A stretch of 64,000 nt of DNA from Cyanoderma ruficeps (Eukaryota > Chordata > Aves > Passeriformes > Timaliidae). Shown in pieces: positions 11,916 to 24,627 of the stretch. The notes beneath the pieces were generated by a model. The model did not search any database. It was not told where the DNA came from and saw only the letters and a list, made by a program, of their open reading frames with translations. Numbering within the stretch: position 1 is the first letter of the stretch; each line of letters begins with the position of its first letter. Both the position numbers and the translations under genes were made by a program. Where the stretch lies: assembly GCA_008694505.1 (NCBI GenBank), contig VZDJ01000623.1:17603754-17667753 (forward strand), written 5' to 3'.

Positions 11916-13623
11916 AATGAGAGCAAGTCACCAGAGGTGTATTCCATAGGCTTTTGAAAGGTTTTCTTGGACATGGGAGGTTGTGTTTTCAAGTTCTATA
12001 TAAAGTAAACAAACAAACAAATAATGTTACTCTCTGATGCTCAACTTTGCAAGAAACAGAGTATGCATTTGGGTTGCTGCTATCATTACCACACTAGAAT
12101 TACTGTAATTTTGCCATCATAGACATTGTTGGAATCTGAATGATCAGATAATAATTATATATCTTTAAGTATGGAAAAGTGTTGCACAAGTAACAGGAGA
12201 AAAAAATTCAGAAATTTCTTTTGTCTTCATTCTTTATTGCATGCTACAGGGGAGGATTTGTTCTCGCCATTGCCTTGACATTTGTAGCAGTGCTTTCCAG
12301 GCAATGTGAAGGTGTTCTCCACAGAAGGCTCTGTAGAGTGTCAGTCTCACTGCAGATGGCCAGTAATTTATCTGATCTTTTACTGAGTGATCAGCTGTCC
12401 TGTCAGGAAACATGTAAGCCTTTCTCAGCAACCTCGCCCTGGTTAAAGGCAGTTATTTTTTCTTCTTGTTGAAAAGAACTGCAGACTATCCCCTATCAGT
12501 GCCTTGAACGAACCACATCCATTACTGAGCTTTGCAATTTGAGATGGGAGGGGCAGAAAATTCCATCACTTAGCTGAAATGTGAAATTACAGAGTGAGTG
12601 TGCTGTGAACCATGCACACAACATGGTGTATCTTAAACAATTTAAGTCTCATATTGCATAGGTAGATACCATCTTGCAAATTATGCACTTGCAATACACC
12701 ACTGCAATGTGTCTCCTTTCAAGTGAACAAAGTGCTCCTTGGTAATAACAGTTGCCAAATTCCTTTCTTTCCTCAACCTCTTTTATCTTGGTCAGGCAAA
12801 TATAGTTCACTGCATATCAAACTGGTTTAATAGTCAGAGCTGGCAATGCTTTGTACTTTATTGAGGCTGCTGTAGTTCTGGAACACTCAAACTGACTTGA
12901 TACAAGGACGTGTGGAAACAACCCATGATGCACTTTGTGAGATTACTGTCTGGAAAGATGGGAAGAGAAGGAGAAGAAAGGTTCATTAACCATGTAATAC
13001 CCCTTCCCACACATAAGCAAAGTCAGGGACAAGCAAAAGGGGATTCATCACATACCCAATGCAGTTGAATTAAGCAGGAGAATGGAATATTCATTTCACA
13101 TTTGTCCCACATAAAATTGTTCATAAATTGCCTTTCTGACGGGTAGATGAGAAGGCCAGCTGCTGTCACCTAAGGCTGATGTGCAACAGTGAACAAGAGC
13201 AGTCTGTGTTGAATATATGTCCTTGCAACTGAGTTTCAGCAAAATGAAATGAAAGAGAACAGGACTTAAGCAAGAAGTTTCAAGGTAGACTAAACAGGAA
13301 AAGGCTGTTGTTTCTGAGGGACTGAAATCAGCAGCTTCCTTGGGAAAATGAGAGCAGAGGACAAAAGGAACATAATGTGGCTGGTATGGAGAATGGAATA
13401 AGGAGAAGGTATCATCTGAAAGGAGATGGAGAAGGCTTGGAGAGCAGTGATTACAAAAAGCTGTGGTCATGGAGGCCTAAGGTTTGGTCCTTGATGCCCT
13501 CTTCTTCCATGGGGAACCTGTTCTGTATCCTTTAGTTCGTCCTATCCAATTCTGCCTGGCAGTTTCCAGATTTAGCTCTGAAAATGCTTAATCCTGGGAT
13601 CCATCAGGCCACAGCTTGAACTT

Positions 13624-14257
13624 GTCATCTGTAGTGGCGTGTTTTGGATTTTACCAGTTTTCTGTATGCATTTGTTCTTTGTTTTATACTGTTTTAAATA
13701 ACCTATAATTGTTTATCCCATGTAACCCCATGTTAAACCCTTCTTGGTTTCCCCTGAGTTATTGTCAGGTGTCAATCACAATTATGGGTCCTGTCCATCA
13801 CCTTACAGCCTCGCCCTGATGTCTAGAAGGTTCTAGTGAGGATGTCAAGTGATTGGCAGGGTCCCCAGCTCTCCCTCCCTTGATTTATTGATTTGTTCTA
13901 TTGACTGTCATGTTCTGGATCACTCCCTTCACCCTTTGGATTGGTTCCAAGCTGTCCCCTTCCCATTTCTCCACCCCCATACTTAAGGTGCTGTACAGAG
14001 AGGAATGCCGGCTTTGGCGGGCTGACTCTGGGTGTGAAGAAGTTCTGCATGGACTTAATAAAACCCAGCTGAAGTCCCCCACCAGAGTCCTCCCTTTATT
14101 CCTTCACCACTCTTCACACTTCTGCAAGGCAAGGACCCACAGGATCAGGGACGTATCACAGAATATGGAACCGTACCGTCACTGCAGCTCCGGTGCCAGG
14201 GCTGGCCAGGACACGGGACACGGGTCCCAAAAGACACACCGGACCACCGCAGTCATC
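13624..14257 (+). mobile_element. Solo LTR of an endogenous retrovirus with 6-base target duplication
   Basis: The LTR proper is 13630-14251 (622 bases). It begins TGTAGTGG and ends CCACCGCA, which are imperfect terminal inverted repeats (6 of 8 pairs) with the canonical TG...CA ends. It is flanked by the identical hexamer GTCATC at 13624-13629 and 14252-14257, the target-site duplication. A polyadenylation signal AATAAA lies at 14057-14062, consistent with plus-strand orientation. No gag, pol or env sequence adjoins it, so it is a solo LTR left by recombination between two LTRs. A 6-base duplication is more usual for class II (ERVK-like) than for ERVL or gamma-type elements. An open frame at 13901-14311 overlaps it and is not a gene. 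Confidence 0.85.
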
Positions 14258-14330
14258 TTTGTCTTCTTCCCTTTAGCACAGGGAAGAAATCCTGTATCTA
14301 TGTGGCCTTGAGAGTCAGCTGACTTTGCTG

Positions 14331-14362
14331 ACAAGGACAATTAAAAACAAGGACAATTAAAA
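14331..14362. repeat. Perfect 16-base tandem duplication
   Basis: Two identical units ACAAGGACAATTAAAA at 14331-14346 and 14347-14362, between the solo LTR and a CR1 fragment. Confidence 0.95.
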
Positions 14363-14530
14363 ATCCTTTTTTGAATCCTTTATAAATGATACAAATTTCA
14401 GTGGACAGATTTACACAGATTTTATTACAGGGAGCTTGGAAACAGAAGAGGCCAATTTTGGGTTGTGGCTGGTGATAAATTGAGTCCAGCAGAGGTGATA
14501 ACAAAAAATGGGGGCTAGGCATTCAGTTAG

Positions 14531-14738
14531 AACTACAGAATTGTTAAAGTTAGAAAAGACTTCTAAAATGTTTTTCATCAAGTTCAGCTATTTACCCAGC
14601 ACTGCCAAGTCCACCACTAAGCCATATCCCTATGTGCCACATCCACACATCTTTTAAATTCCACAAGGGATGGTGACTGGGTCATTTCCCTGGGCAGCTT
14701 ATTCCAGTGCTTAACAACCCTTTCAGGGGAGAAAGTTG
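14531..14738 (-). repeat. CR1 LINE fragment, minus orientation
   Basis: CAGAATTGTTAAAGTTAGAA, CCATATCCCTATGTGCCAC and CATTTCCCTGGGCAGCTTAT are the reverse-complement CR1 3'-region phrases in the expected order. It starts about 270 bases after the solo LTR. Confidence 0.85.
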
Positions 14739-15278
14739 GTAGGTGATGGTACGACATGAGCTAAATCAGGGAAGTAGTCCCAGTGTGGTATTCTGGGCTC
14801 TGAACAAAGGAACTGAACCCCATAAAGCTGGGTGTTAACCCAGAAAAAAAACAGGGGAGTGATCTGTGTGCCACTGAGGTCCACAGCAGAGGCAGTGTCA
14901 AGGAAAGGCTGGCAGCAGGTCAGGGATAGTGATAAACCATCTAAGGTCAGTGATAGTGCTGAAAGAAGACATTGTACATTGTAAAATCAGAATATAAAAA
15001 AACTATGAGTTTGTTTAGTGAAAAAAGGTATCAGAGACACAAAGCGAGAAGATAGTCTAACTTAGGGGCACTTTTTGTTTGTTTTAAACACTCACATGAG
15101 AATGCAGTTAACAAGCTGGGCATCATCCATGTAAAAGATTTGATTTTGGCAAAACAAACAGCAGCATACCCCGGTGAAGACTGTGTATAAAGAATGTAAA
15201 TCACATGCTGGGCTCTTGTGCTCCTTTTTGAAGTGATTTTCCATTTGTTTTAATGTGGTTTTTGTTGTCTGTCCATAG

Positions 15279-15473
15279 CGTCCTGCCCGGTGCTGTGCAG
15301 TGGAAATGGGCAGTACATGAAAGGAAGGTGCTTGTGCCACAGTGGCTGGAAGGGAGCCGAGTGTGATGTCCCGACCAACCAGTGCATTGATGTTTCCTGC
15401 AATAACCATGGCACGTGCATCATGGGCACCTGTATCTGCAACCCGGGATACAAAGGCGAGAGCTGTGAAGAAG
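15279..15473 (+). CDS. TENM4: Teneurin exon encoding EGF-like repeats 2 and 3
   Basis: This 195-base exon has phase 1 at both ends; the last base of the EGF1 exon plus CG gives Ala, so the join reads CGRASCPVLC. EGF2 ([15 protein letters not shown] through AEC) has only five cysteines, because the usual third cysteine is replaced by Tyr in GQYMKG. In teneurins this unpaired cysteine in EGF2, with another in EGF5, forms the intermolecular disulfides of the constitutive dimer. EGF3 ([14 protein letters not shown] through GESCEE) has the normal six. The acceptor is GTCCATAG and the donor is GTATTT. The open frame running on past the donor is intron. Confidence 0.95.
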
Positions 15474-18400
15474 GTATTTGCAAGATGCATTCAATTAGCC
15501 TTTTGCTTTGATTGTTGTTCTGTAATTATATGGATGGAGGCAATTCAGAATCGGACTGGCACTTAAACAGAACAGTAATAGGCACCTTAGAGATACAATA
15601 GATGGATACAGCATAAAAATGACATGTTGTCATAACTTCTTGTTAGCTATCATGCTTGTTCAATAATTGGATGAAAAGCCATCAAATGCTTCAGATAGAA
15701 GAATCTAGTTGAAAGACCAGAACATCTAATCATATGTTCAAATGTTCTTATTAAAGCATCGTTTCCATTTACACATCTGAACGTATAATTACTTTTACAG
15801 TGCTTTCTTCTCTGCTGCGCTATGCCAAGCAATTTCAGTTGCTTACATACACAAAATGGTGGCGTGTGAGAGAAAGTCCCTGATCCTTGTCAGCTTTAAA
15901 AGCTTAGAAATGCTCAGGACTTGAATTAAATTCTGCTTCAAAGTCAGATATTATTTTAATGGCTCTTCCACAGCTTTTTTCTCACATTAGCCCCCAAACA
16001 TTTCTCATTTACATTTAGATTTATGGCTGCTTTTAGTACTTATCTTTAATCTTTTTGTGTAGGAACTCACCTGCCAACATAAACCTTTATCTTCCTGAGT
16101 CTGTGACTGCTTCTTACTGCTAATGAAAAACTGGACAGTTTTGCAAGTGTATAAATCATTCAGAGAGTATAAAAATATATCCAAAAGTGTATTATTTAAA
16201 GAATAATGTTAAAAACTTTTGAAAACTAATCTCAGAATTCTATGCTGGTGACCTGATAAATAATTATTCTTAAATTACACTTCTACATATACATATGTAA
16301 GGCCTCTTCACCACTTGATAGATTAAAGGCGTCATTTGATGCATTTAAGAATGACAACGGTTTGAATTAATTTATGGTTGTCTTCATGTATGCAGGATAA
16401 AGATTTATCTGAAATGGCTTTATTTTATAGGCAATGAAAATAGGCTGAATTGGATTCAGACATTCAAATGGCATCTAATCTAGCAATTCTTTTGATGTGT
16501 TAGACGTATTGAAGTGGGACATCTCTGATGAGCATGGCTTCAGTGAATGTTAAGAGACGATCAGCTTTTATAACAATAAGGCATCTCTTGAGAAAGCCTC
16601 ATTTTGGCTTAAAGCACAATTCAGTGAAGCTGTGGGGCATGCGAAACCCGAAGATTGTGACTACTGAAGTATCTTTAAAGTATCTCTGTAGACCTCCTAT
16701 TTACTAGATCATATCTTTACTGGATAAACAGAAATGAAAAGATCCCGATTTTGCCTCCAGCCAGAAGTGTTTAATGTGTGTAAATCAGAGTGAGATTTGC
16801 CCTTTTTCTAACAGGAACCTTTATTCTCCTGGTCACATTTAAAGCAGAAAAGCCAGGCACTGCTCAGTTATTTTATGTTATCACTGTAGCGGGGGACAGT
16901 GTCAGTCCCACTAGGTCAAAACTTGAAAAAGAAGGAAGAACAAAGAGAACATGGTTTTTCTTATGGGCTGTTTAGTATTTTTCCAAGCGTGCATGTTTTT
17001 TATATTCAAGGCATAATTTGTATTTGGTGTGGGGGGCGGGGGGGGAACTCAGAAATATGCCATGTGGGAAATCTTGAGAAATATATATACACATATTTAG
17101 ATTTAGTAAAAAAGTTGATTTATACTATTTTTTAAATTGCTTTTGCTCTTTAATTTCTCTTCTAAGAAGGACCATCTGGTATTGATTACTTTTTATTATT
17201 TCTCAGTTCTCGTAGCTTCACTGCTTGGTCCATGTTTATAATGGGTTTTCATTCCAGAGTTTCTTCTGTCTTTTCTTTTCCCCCCATAGAAGTTCAGCAA
17301 TGTTTATAAAACATCAGCCAACGATCCTACGCAAGTTTTTCTTTTCTCCTTCCTTAGTTTATTGGCCCATATTTTATAAGGCATGGCCTAAGCCAGCGAG
17401 ACATTGCAGGGAGGGGAGCAAATTTAAGCAGTGAAATATGAGAAGTTACTCTTCGGGCACCGAATAAGCCTAATAACTCGTGTAACCAACAAAGCATGAA
17501 GCATATTGGGGAAAAGTGTAGAAGAGGCACTAACCTTGCTTGCTGCATGATTTATCTCCCTGGCAAAGATTCTGCACAAGGCTAAACTATAAACAGGGCA
17601 TTTTCCAACCAAGAATTTGACCATTTGGGACATTTTCCAACCAACAACACACACATATGCTTATTTTTTTTCTTTTCTAGGTATACTAGATCTTGTCTGC
17701 TCTGCCCTCATGCCCAGCTCCCCATCTCTGCTTCTCCCAGACCTGAGCAGCTAAATTTGTCAAGCAGAACTCCCTAAAAATATACCATTGTACTCCAAAT
17801 CCACTAAGCAATTGATTAAGAGGAAAGCAGAAGCCTGTAATCCTGTCCCAGGGCCCATCCGATGGTGCAGAAAGCCTAAAGAGATAGAGCTAGTGAGGCT
17901 GAGATTAAAGTAGCCATTGTGTGTGACATTTTTTGAAAGGGCTCATTTCAACATGAAAAATGGCCTTGGGATTATGATAAATGGGGGGTTCTGACATGCA
18001 CATTCCCCTCCTATAATCGTCTGTGTTAGAGCTGAGATAGCAGATTGTCTGCCTCCTGTGATGGAGGCCCCTGTAAAACTCACCTTTTTCCCAATTGACC
18101 TTCAGAGGGGATGATTAATTGCCTGGAGGTAGCCTCTTGTCAGTTAGCCTGTGATCTTTGTTCTCTATGTTCAAACCATCTGCTGAGAACGGACGAGGCT
18201 GCTACTCCATCCCTTAGTCCTTTTTCATACTTACTGCTGCTGAGAAAGAACAGGGCCAGGGCTTCAAGGGTCTCATGCTAAAATTGGCACTCTCGCTCCC
18301 AGCTCGCTAACAGTGAAGGAGATTTATGGACTTATCCTTTCCAGCCTCTTAAAATTTTTGAGGATTGTTCCAGCTATGAGCAGAGCTCCAGGAATCAAAC

Positions 18401-19658
18401 AAAAAAGAAAATTCTCTCTCATGCCTTGGGATAGTAATAACTGAGCCATTACTTGTCAGGCTGAGAAGGGTTTGAGAATCCAGGGAATTATCAGAGCAGC
18501 TGTTGTGTTTCCTTTTAAGGTTTCTGGATCTTAAACAGGTCAGTGGAATTCTTACTAGCTTTTCCAGGGTAAAAACTGAACCACAAACCTGCCGTGTGTG
18601 CGGTGGCCATGTTCTGCTCTGCTCTATCAGAGCCAGAAGCTGGACAGTTTTCCTGTGCTTCTTAGCCAGACTGACACTTGTCACCAGTCCCTGGGGAACT
18701 GCCACACACCGTTTCAAAAGATAGGAAGAATTTCTCTAGGCTGTCTTATCAGCTTTTATCTATAAATAGACAATCGACTCCTCCAGTCATTTTTTCTGGG
18801 AGGGTGTCTGGTGCATTTCATATTTTTCGATTGCTGGGTGAAATTCCCCTGTGGGCAGAGCAGCTGACAGTTGCCTACAAAACACAGCTCAGGAATCAGG
18901 GAGGGAGTGCAGTTGGTCTTTTGGTGTACATTGCTATGTTTACCTAACTAAATGGTCTCCGATCTTGTTAGGAAAGTGCCTCTTTGGTGGGGGGCGGGAA
19001 AAGTAAACCTCAAACATTTTAAAAAGAGTATTAATTGATCAAAAATAAAACCAGAAGAACACCATTATAAAAAAAGGCATGATTTTGTTTTAATCCTTAT
19101 TCCAGAAAAAAGGTCTATGGATATATTTCAATGTGAAATTTCTTTAAGTCTCCATGAAACCTGGATAGATTTAAGCACATTCTTCAATTTAAGCATGTAT
19201 TTTGCTGAATAAGAATGTCAGCTTCAGCTGAACCTTTATGCAAAATTCCCTCTCAGAAAACTAGGGCTCAGCTTCAAATTCATTAGTAATAGTAATTTAG
19301 GTCATTCTAATAGAATAAATGAGGACACAATATGTGTGCGATAGAATATTATTGTTACTCTATTCTTAAATATTATTAGCCTGTTCCTACCAGAAGCATC
19401 ACTTATTAGTGCAGACCTGCATAAAAGAATGGATTTCATTGCTAGATTTTTCTCTGTTTCTCACGTAGCTGTTTTAGGTCTCACTGCCTTTTAAGGCCAC
19501 TGACTTCTTGCACGAAGCATCTGTTTTGTTCACAGCAGGGCTTCCTGGTTGAAACCTTGAGATACTGTGTGAATATGTTTGTGTAGACGGCAGTCTGATA
19601 GCTTTTTTCCTGAAATTCCCATTTGCTTTCTCTGTCTGCGTCCTCTTCCTTCTCACAG
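15474..19658 (+). other. Intron between EGF2-3 and EGF4-5 exons
   Basis: This 4.2-kb intron runs from GTATTT to TTCTCACAG. I recognise no transposon in it, unlike its neighbours. The stretch at 17640-18290 is free of obvious repeats, of mixed composition, and rich in possible homeodomain and SOX-type sites (for example GATTAATTG and CTTTGTTC), so it is a possible conserved regulatory element. A G-run occurs at 17031-17045. No further exon was found. Confidence 0.85.
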
Positions 19659-19859
19659 TTGACTGCATGGATCCTACCTGCTCGGGGCGAGGCGTGTGCG
19701 TCCGAGGAGAATGTCACTGTTCGGTCGGCTGGGGAGGAACAAATTGTGAGACCCCAAGAGCCACTTGTCTGGATCAGTGCTCTGGGCATGGGACCTTCCT
19801 CCCTGATACTGGGCTCTGCAGCTGCGATCCCAACTGGACTGGCCACGACTGCTCAATCG
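19659..19859 (+). CDS. TENM4: Teneurin exon encoding EGF-like repeats 4 and 5
   Basis: This 201-base exon has phase 1 at both ends; the carried-over G plus TT gives Val, so the join reads [14 protein letters not shown]4 ([14 protein letters not shown] through GTNCE) has six cysteines. EGF5 ([18 protein letters not shown] through GHDCSI) has five: the third is replaced by Phe in HGTF. This is the second odd-cysteine repeat expected in teneurins and supplies the second intermolecular disulfide of the dimer. The acceptor follows a good pyrimidine tract ending CTTCTCACAG, and the donor is GTAACG. Longer open frames overlapping this exon in the other two forward frames and on the minus strand are shadows. 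Confidence 0.95.
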
Positions 19860-22800
19860 GTAACGTCAGCGCTGACTTACTCTTGGTCTTTCGGTAAACT
19901 TTGTGAAATACTCAGACTTAGATCTGCAAAAAAAGTGCTACAGATGTATTCCAGTGAAGCACATGTCGGGCATGACCAGAAGGAGAAATTTCATAGCTGA
20001 ACTACATAAATAATTCTGCCACTGTTGCTGAGCATAGAGTAATATCATAAATAACTCCATTAAAGCCACCTAGGCTTGCTATTGTTCATTATATGGATGT
20101 AAATATAATTGATGGTCTACGTATAACTTCATGTTCCAGTGATAGTTCTTGATGAGCCCCAGTAGCCACTAAAGTGTCTGTTTTGATTTTAGGAAATGAC
20201 TAAATAATCTTTAGTGGCTGTAAGCAAGAAGGAAGATTTCATAATCTGTCAGATCTCCTTTCCCTTCTGAATTCAAAGCTTGTGCTTTTCTAGGCTAGAG
20301 GAGGATGAGTGCCTCATGAGGTCCATATTAAAAGACTGTCCTCTACCAACTAAAAAATAGGTTTACTGAGTACAGGTATTTATTAGTGCAAGCAGCCACC
20401 AAGAAGACACATTTTTATGGGCAGTTTTGTGTAGAGGTTTGCAACAGCAACCTTAATTTCTCCTCTGAATGGACATCTTGCTCAAAATCTGCATCAGGTA
20501 TGGGAATTGAAGGCTGAAGGAAAACTGTTCATGACCCTTTTCTTTCAAATGCAATCAGCTCTTAGAGGCCACTCTGAGAAATAGTGAAATACATTAAATA
20601 GTCAGAACCTATGGAGCATCATTCCTCTTTGGCTTTCATCCTGTATTGTGTGCTCACAAAAAAAGAGACCCCAGCAATAACAGTTTCTATACCTTACACA
20701 ACTGGTGTGGAACTAGGCCAGAAATCCAGGGCATCTCAGTATAGGCAGTGAAATGAAAGGAATTTTCAGCAAAGCAACCCAAAAAAAAAAGCTATTAGGA
20801 GAGTGGATATAGTAGAAAAATTATGTAAACAACGTTTTCACTGAGGAATTGCTATCATGAGTAAAGAAAATCAGGTTAACTGTTTGCAAGTATTTTAAGA
20901 GAGTAATTTCCAAGGATAAGGCAAACTGAATAAACTGGTACTAGGAACATAAGTAAACCCTTTTGACAATCATCATTTAGTCTGGATGTTAGAAGCTTGT
21001 CACAAAGTATAATCAACTGGACTAAAGAATAAGCAGAGGAGGAGGCCTACTCTACTTGTCTGAGGCTGAAATTAGGTTGATCAAAACTTTTGCTGATGCA
21101 GGTAGGGAAGTTATCATGCATTGAAGGGAAGATAAATTTGGTGCCAGGCTTTTCCTTTCCCTCCATTACCATCTTCAACTCCATACTCTGTGGATTTATT
21201 TTTAAAACCACCATAAGGAGAGAGGTAAGTCATGTATTTGTAGTTTGTAGCGTAGTTCATAATTGAGTCATTGTTCTGTGTTTGTACAGTGGTTTGGGGA
21301 TTGCAGGGATGGGTTTGGAAAAATGTTTATTTCTGTGTGCAAACAGAATTCACTTTCCCATTGTTAACCTGCAGGGTCATGTACAGATGATTTATAAGCT
21401 TTCCTTATACTGCTTTTATAAATCCATCTAGTGCAAACTTTCTTTGGCAGCATGAAGTTATTTAAGACAAACTTGAGCATCATTCCAAGACCTTTTTCCT
21501 CGCTGAGCTGCTTGTAACATTCAGGTTATTGTGCCTCACAGCTAAAATCACAGCTAAGGTGATTTGTAAACTTCCATTTCTAGCTCAGACCTTTCCACTG
21601 AATTGATGACTTGATTTGAAAGACAGATTTACTCACAGGATATGTGGTACTTTTCTTGCATCATTAAAATAAAGTGAGCAGGCATGCTATTGCATGTAAT
21701 AACACCCTGCCCAGCCCACTGGGGTGGAGGTTCTGTAGAAGGATCTAAAAGGGACAGATTTTTATTGTTCTATAAAACAGGACCAAACAGAACAGAAGAA
21801 TTACTAAGGGAAAGAACTAAGTACTTGCAGAAATCACCCTCAGCAAAGCAGTTAGGACTGTGTTCAGTCCCAGTGAAATCTAAAGAACTGTGCCCACATG
21901 GATTTGTGCCAAAGATAGCCCCTTTCATAAACCACATGGAAAGGCATACCCTGGAAACAGCATAATTATCTGAAAACCCAGAATATGAGCAGGCACAGAT
22001 TTTCCATCTCTTACCGCCTTGAAGTTAAGAATGGTACCTGTTTACAGTGCTGTATGCTGTATTCATTTAGGTTATCAGGCAATATGGAACGAGTAGCTGA
22101 AGTCTGTGGATTGTCATACGTAGAAAGTAAAGCTAGAGCCTCTTTGAACCTTAGACTGCATCTTTCAGCTAAGTAGGTAGATTTTACCTGACTTTAGTGG
22201 TAATCTTAGAGAACACATTGCTGGGTAAAACACTCACTTTTCACGAAACAATATTACAGAGATTTCTGTTTCCTCTTTATATTATCTTTTTTTATTCCAC
22301 TTAGCCTTCATAGACCAGCTGTGCCAGTCCAATCTCTTGTGAGAGATTCCCATTCTGAACTGTGTTGTAGGAAGAAGTAGTTATATGTTTTGGGGTTGGT
22401 TTTTTTTCTGCTTTCTGTGTCTGCCCACTGCCAAAATATGCTGAGACAGGGCTGCTGCCATACTACCTCAAAATTGTCACTCAGGGAAAATGCTTCTCCA
22501 ACATATTCCACACTTTTGTGCGAGGGACAGTTTTGTAGGATCACTCTTGCCTCAATGTACACTGGGTTTTTTGGCCAGTTCCCCAATACTAGAAAGAGTA
22601 TCTTAGAGAGGGATACCGAAATAATTCCAGGGGTAACTAGTGCTGAGTGATAGACGTGATATTTTGATTTCTCTATAGGATAATTAAATCACGACCCTTT
22701 TGCATTTTAGTACTGTTGCACAAGCAAATTCAAAGAAGTCCTTTATAACTCAGTTCAGCTAAAAAGTCCAAGGCAACGCTTGGTACAAGAAAGGCAATTA

Positions 22801-23981
22801 AGGAACCACTGATCCTAACCCCATTCCTCCAGTCTGTTATCACAGATCCTCTGTATCCCAGGATTTTGTGGGGGCTATCTGCCTTCACCTCTTATGAGCC
22901 CTATCTGGCAACTAATGAAGCCATTATGGGGCACGTCTCTTAACCTCTTATTGTCTGAGTGTAGTAGGAAGAAGGAAATGGCCTGTGCTGCAGTGTGAAA
23001 CAGAACTTACTATGTGAAATAGTCTCACTCCTGACCTATTTAAACTGGGCCACCTATTTCTGGCTGATCAAGAAGCAGCACACCACATACCATAAGACAT
23101 GTTTGCTGACTGCAGTAAAATGAATAGGTGAGTCATGTCATCTGCATTGGGGGAATGCACGATTAACCAGAGGGATCTCACTGATGCATCAGTATAACTT
23201 TAGGCCCATCAAAACAGTATTAGGCTTGGATGCAAAATCATTATTAAAGGAATTAATGATTCCTTCACTCTCCTCAAATTTCAATCAGTGATTTTCACAC
23301 TGTTATGTCTTTGGTAGTTGACATCTTCATATGCACAGTATTCATTTAAATCATTGCAAAGTTGAATATACAAAGCAGCAATATAAACTATGTTCTCTGT
23401 GTTTAAGTATACTGACTTTTTCTGGGCAGTTGACAGTGGTTGTAGATTGACCTGCATGCAGATAAGGATTCCTTCTCCATCACTCATTCATAATGACTCA
23501 TGCAGGTTGACATCCAGGCAGTACTTCAGACCCTTAAAAATACACTGGAGAAGAGCAGTAATAGGAATAGTACTTTGTGTGTGGTAGTCCTGAATTGCCA
23601 GTGGAGACATAAAATCATGGGCTGTACATTTAGTGATAAGACTTAGAAACTGGAAGCTGGGGCTCAGTAACAAAGTAAGAAATTATGGTACTTTACATCA
23701 CATTTTGAAAAGACTGAGAGAGCATGCCTGGCCAGAGACTGAGGCTGAGCTTGCATGACCATATCTCATGAAATCTAGTGCTTTAGTCTTATTATAGCTC
23801 CTCTCATCACTTCTGCTGCTAACATGGTTTTCTGAGGATATGGCATTTGACTTTATGATTGTCCTTTGGTCCCCACTGTGGCAGGGGTGAAATGCTGCTT
23901 CCCAGTGACTTACTGACACACTCTGTTACGAAGGTCTACAATCACAAAAATATTTAGGCATTAAAAATTTGCGTTAAGCAA

Positions 23982-23989
23982 ATGCAAAT
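23982..23989 (+). promoter_or_regulatory. Exact POU octamer motif ATGCAAAT
   Basis: ATGCAAAT lies within a 7-base inverted repeat AATTTGC...GCAAATT. It is a perfect consensus for POU-domain factors, but an eight-base match is expected by chance about twice in 64 kb counting both strands. Confidence 0.25.
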
Positions 23990-24611
23990 TATCAAGCTTT
24001 GCTGCATTGGGTTGTGGAGAGCTACATATGGCAGGTATTCCTAGATAAACCTGGCGTCCAAACACAGTGGGGAAATAGTGTGGGTAGCCACAGGGTAGCA
24101 GAAGACCAGGTAGTTACCCACCTTCCATGACTTTACTTACTTTCAGTAGGCTGAGAAGTTGGATTTAAAACAAAACAGGCATGGTGTGTGAATCCATGTC
24201 TCTGGTTGCAGGGAAGCCATATTCTTAAAAATTACTGCACAGCGAAATAAGTCAATGGGAAAGCTCCTATTTACTCTGAAGGAGTATGGATCAAGTGAAG
24301 GCTATCCACAAACAATGATTAGACTTAAGACCCTGTATCAGTTCATGTTAATGACTTAATTTTTTAGTATCAGTTTAGTTGTATAAATTAACAATGGTGA
24401 AAGTCTTTCAGTTAGCACACAACAGAGTTCCCCACCACAAAATTGGTACAGTTCATTGAAACAGGCATCTTTTCCCTATTGCAATTAACAAATAAAGAGA
24501 CCATGAAGAATGAACTTTTTTTTAAATAGTTAAGTTGAAGTAAATGCACCTTTACATTGAAATAGGGTTTTTTTCACTAGGAGTTGTGCAGGAGACTATT
24601 GCACATACGTA

Positions 24612-24627
24612 CGCGCACACACACACA
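24612..24627. repeat. Short CA microsatellite
   Basis: CGCGCACACACACACAG preceded by ACATACGTACG; an alternating purine-pyrimidine stretch of about 20 bases. Confidence 0.7.

Larger units (their letters stand above)
9582..15278 (+). other. Intron between EGF1 and EGF2-3 exons
   Basis: This 5.7-kb intron runs from GTAGGA to TCCATAG. It contains a CR1 fragment close to the donor (9728-10082), a GC-rich block (10690-10995) followed by an unexplained 186-codon open frame, a perfect 21-base tandem duplication (11058-11099), an AT-rich run with repeated TAATTA-type motifs (11868-11915), a solo LTR (13630-14251), a 16-base tandem duplication (14331-14362) and a minus-strand CR1 fragment (14531-14738). 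The remainder shows nothing I can name. Confidence 0.85.

Noticed and set aside
13901..14311. 136-codon open frame, plus strand
   Set aside because: It lies mostly in the solo LTR, including its polyadenylation signal, and is not a retroviral protein frame.
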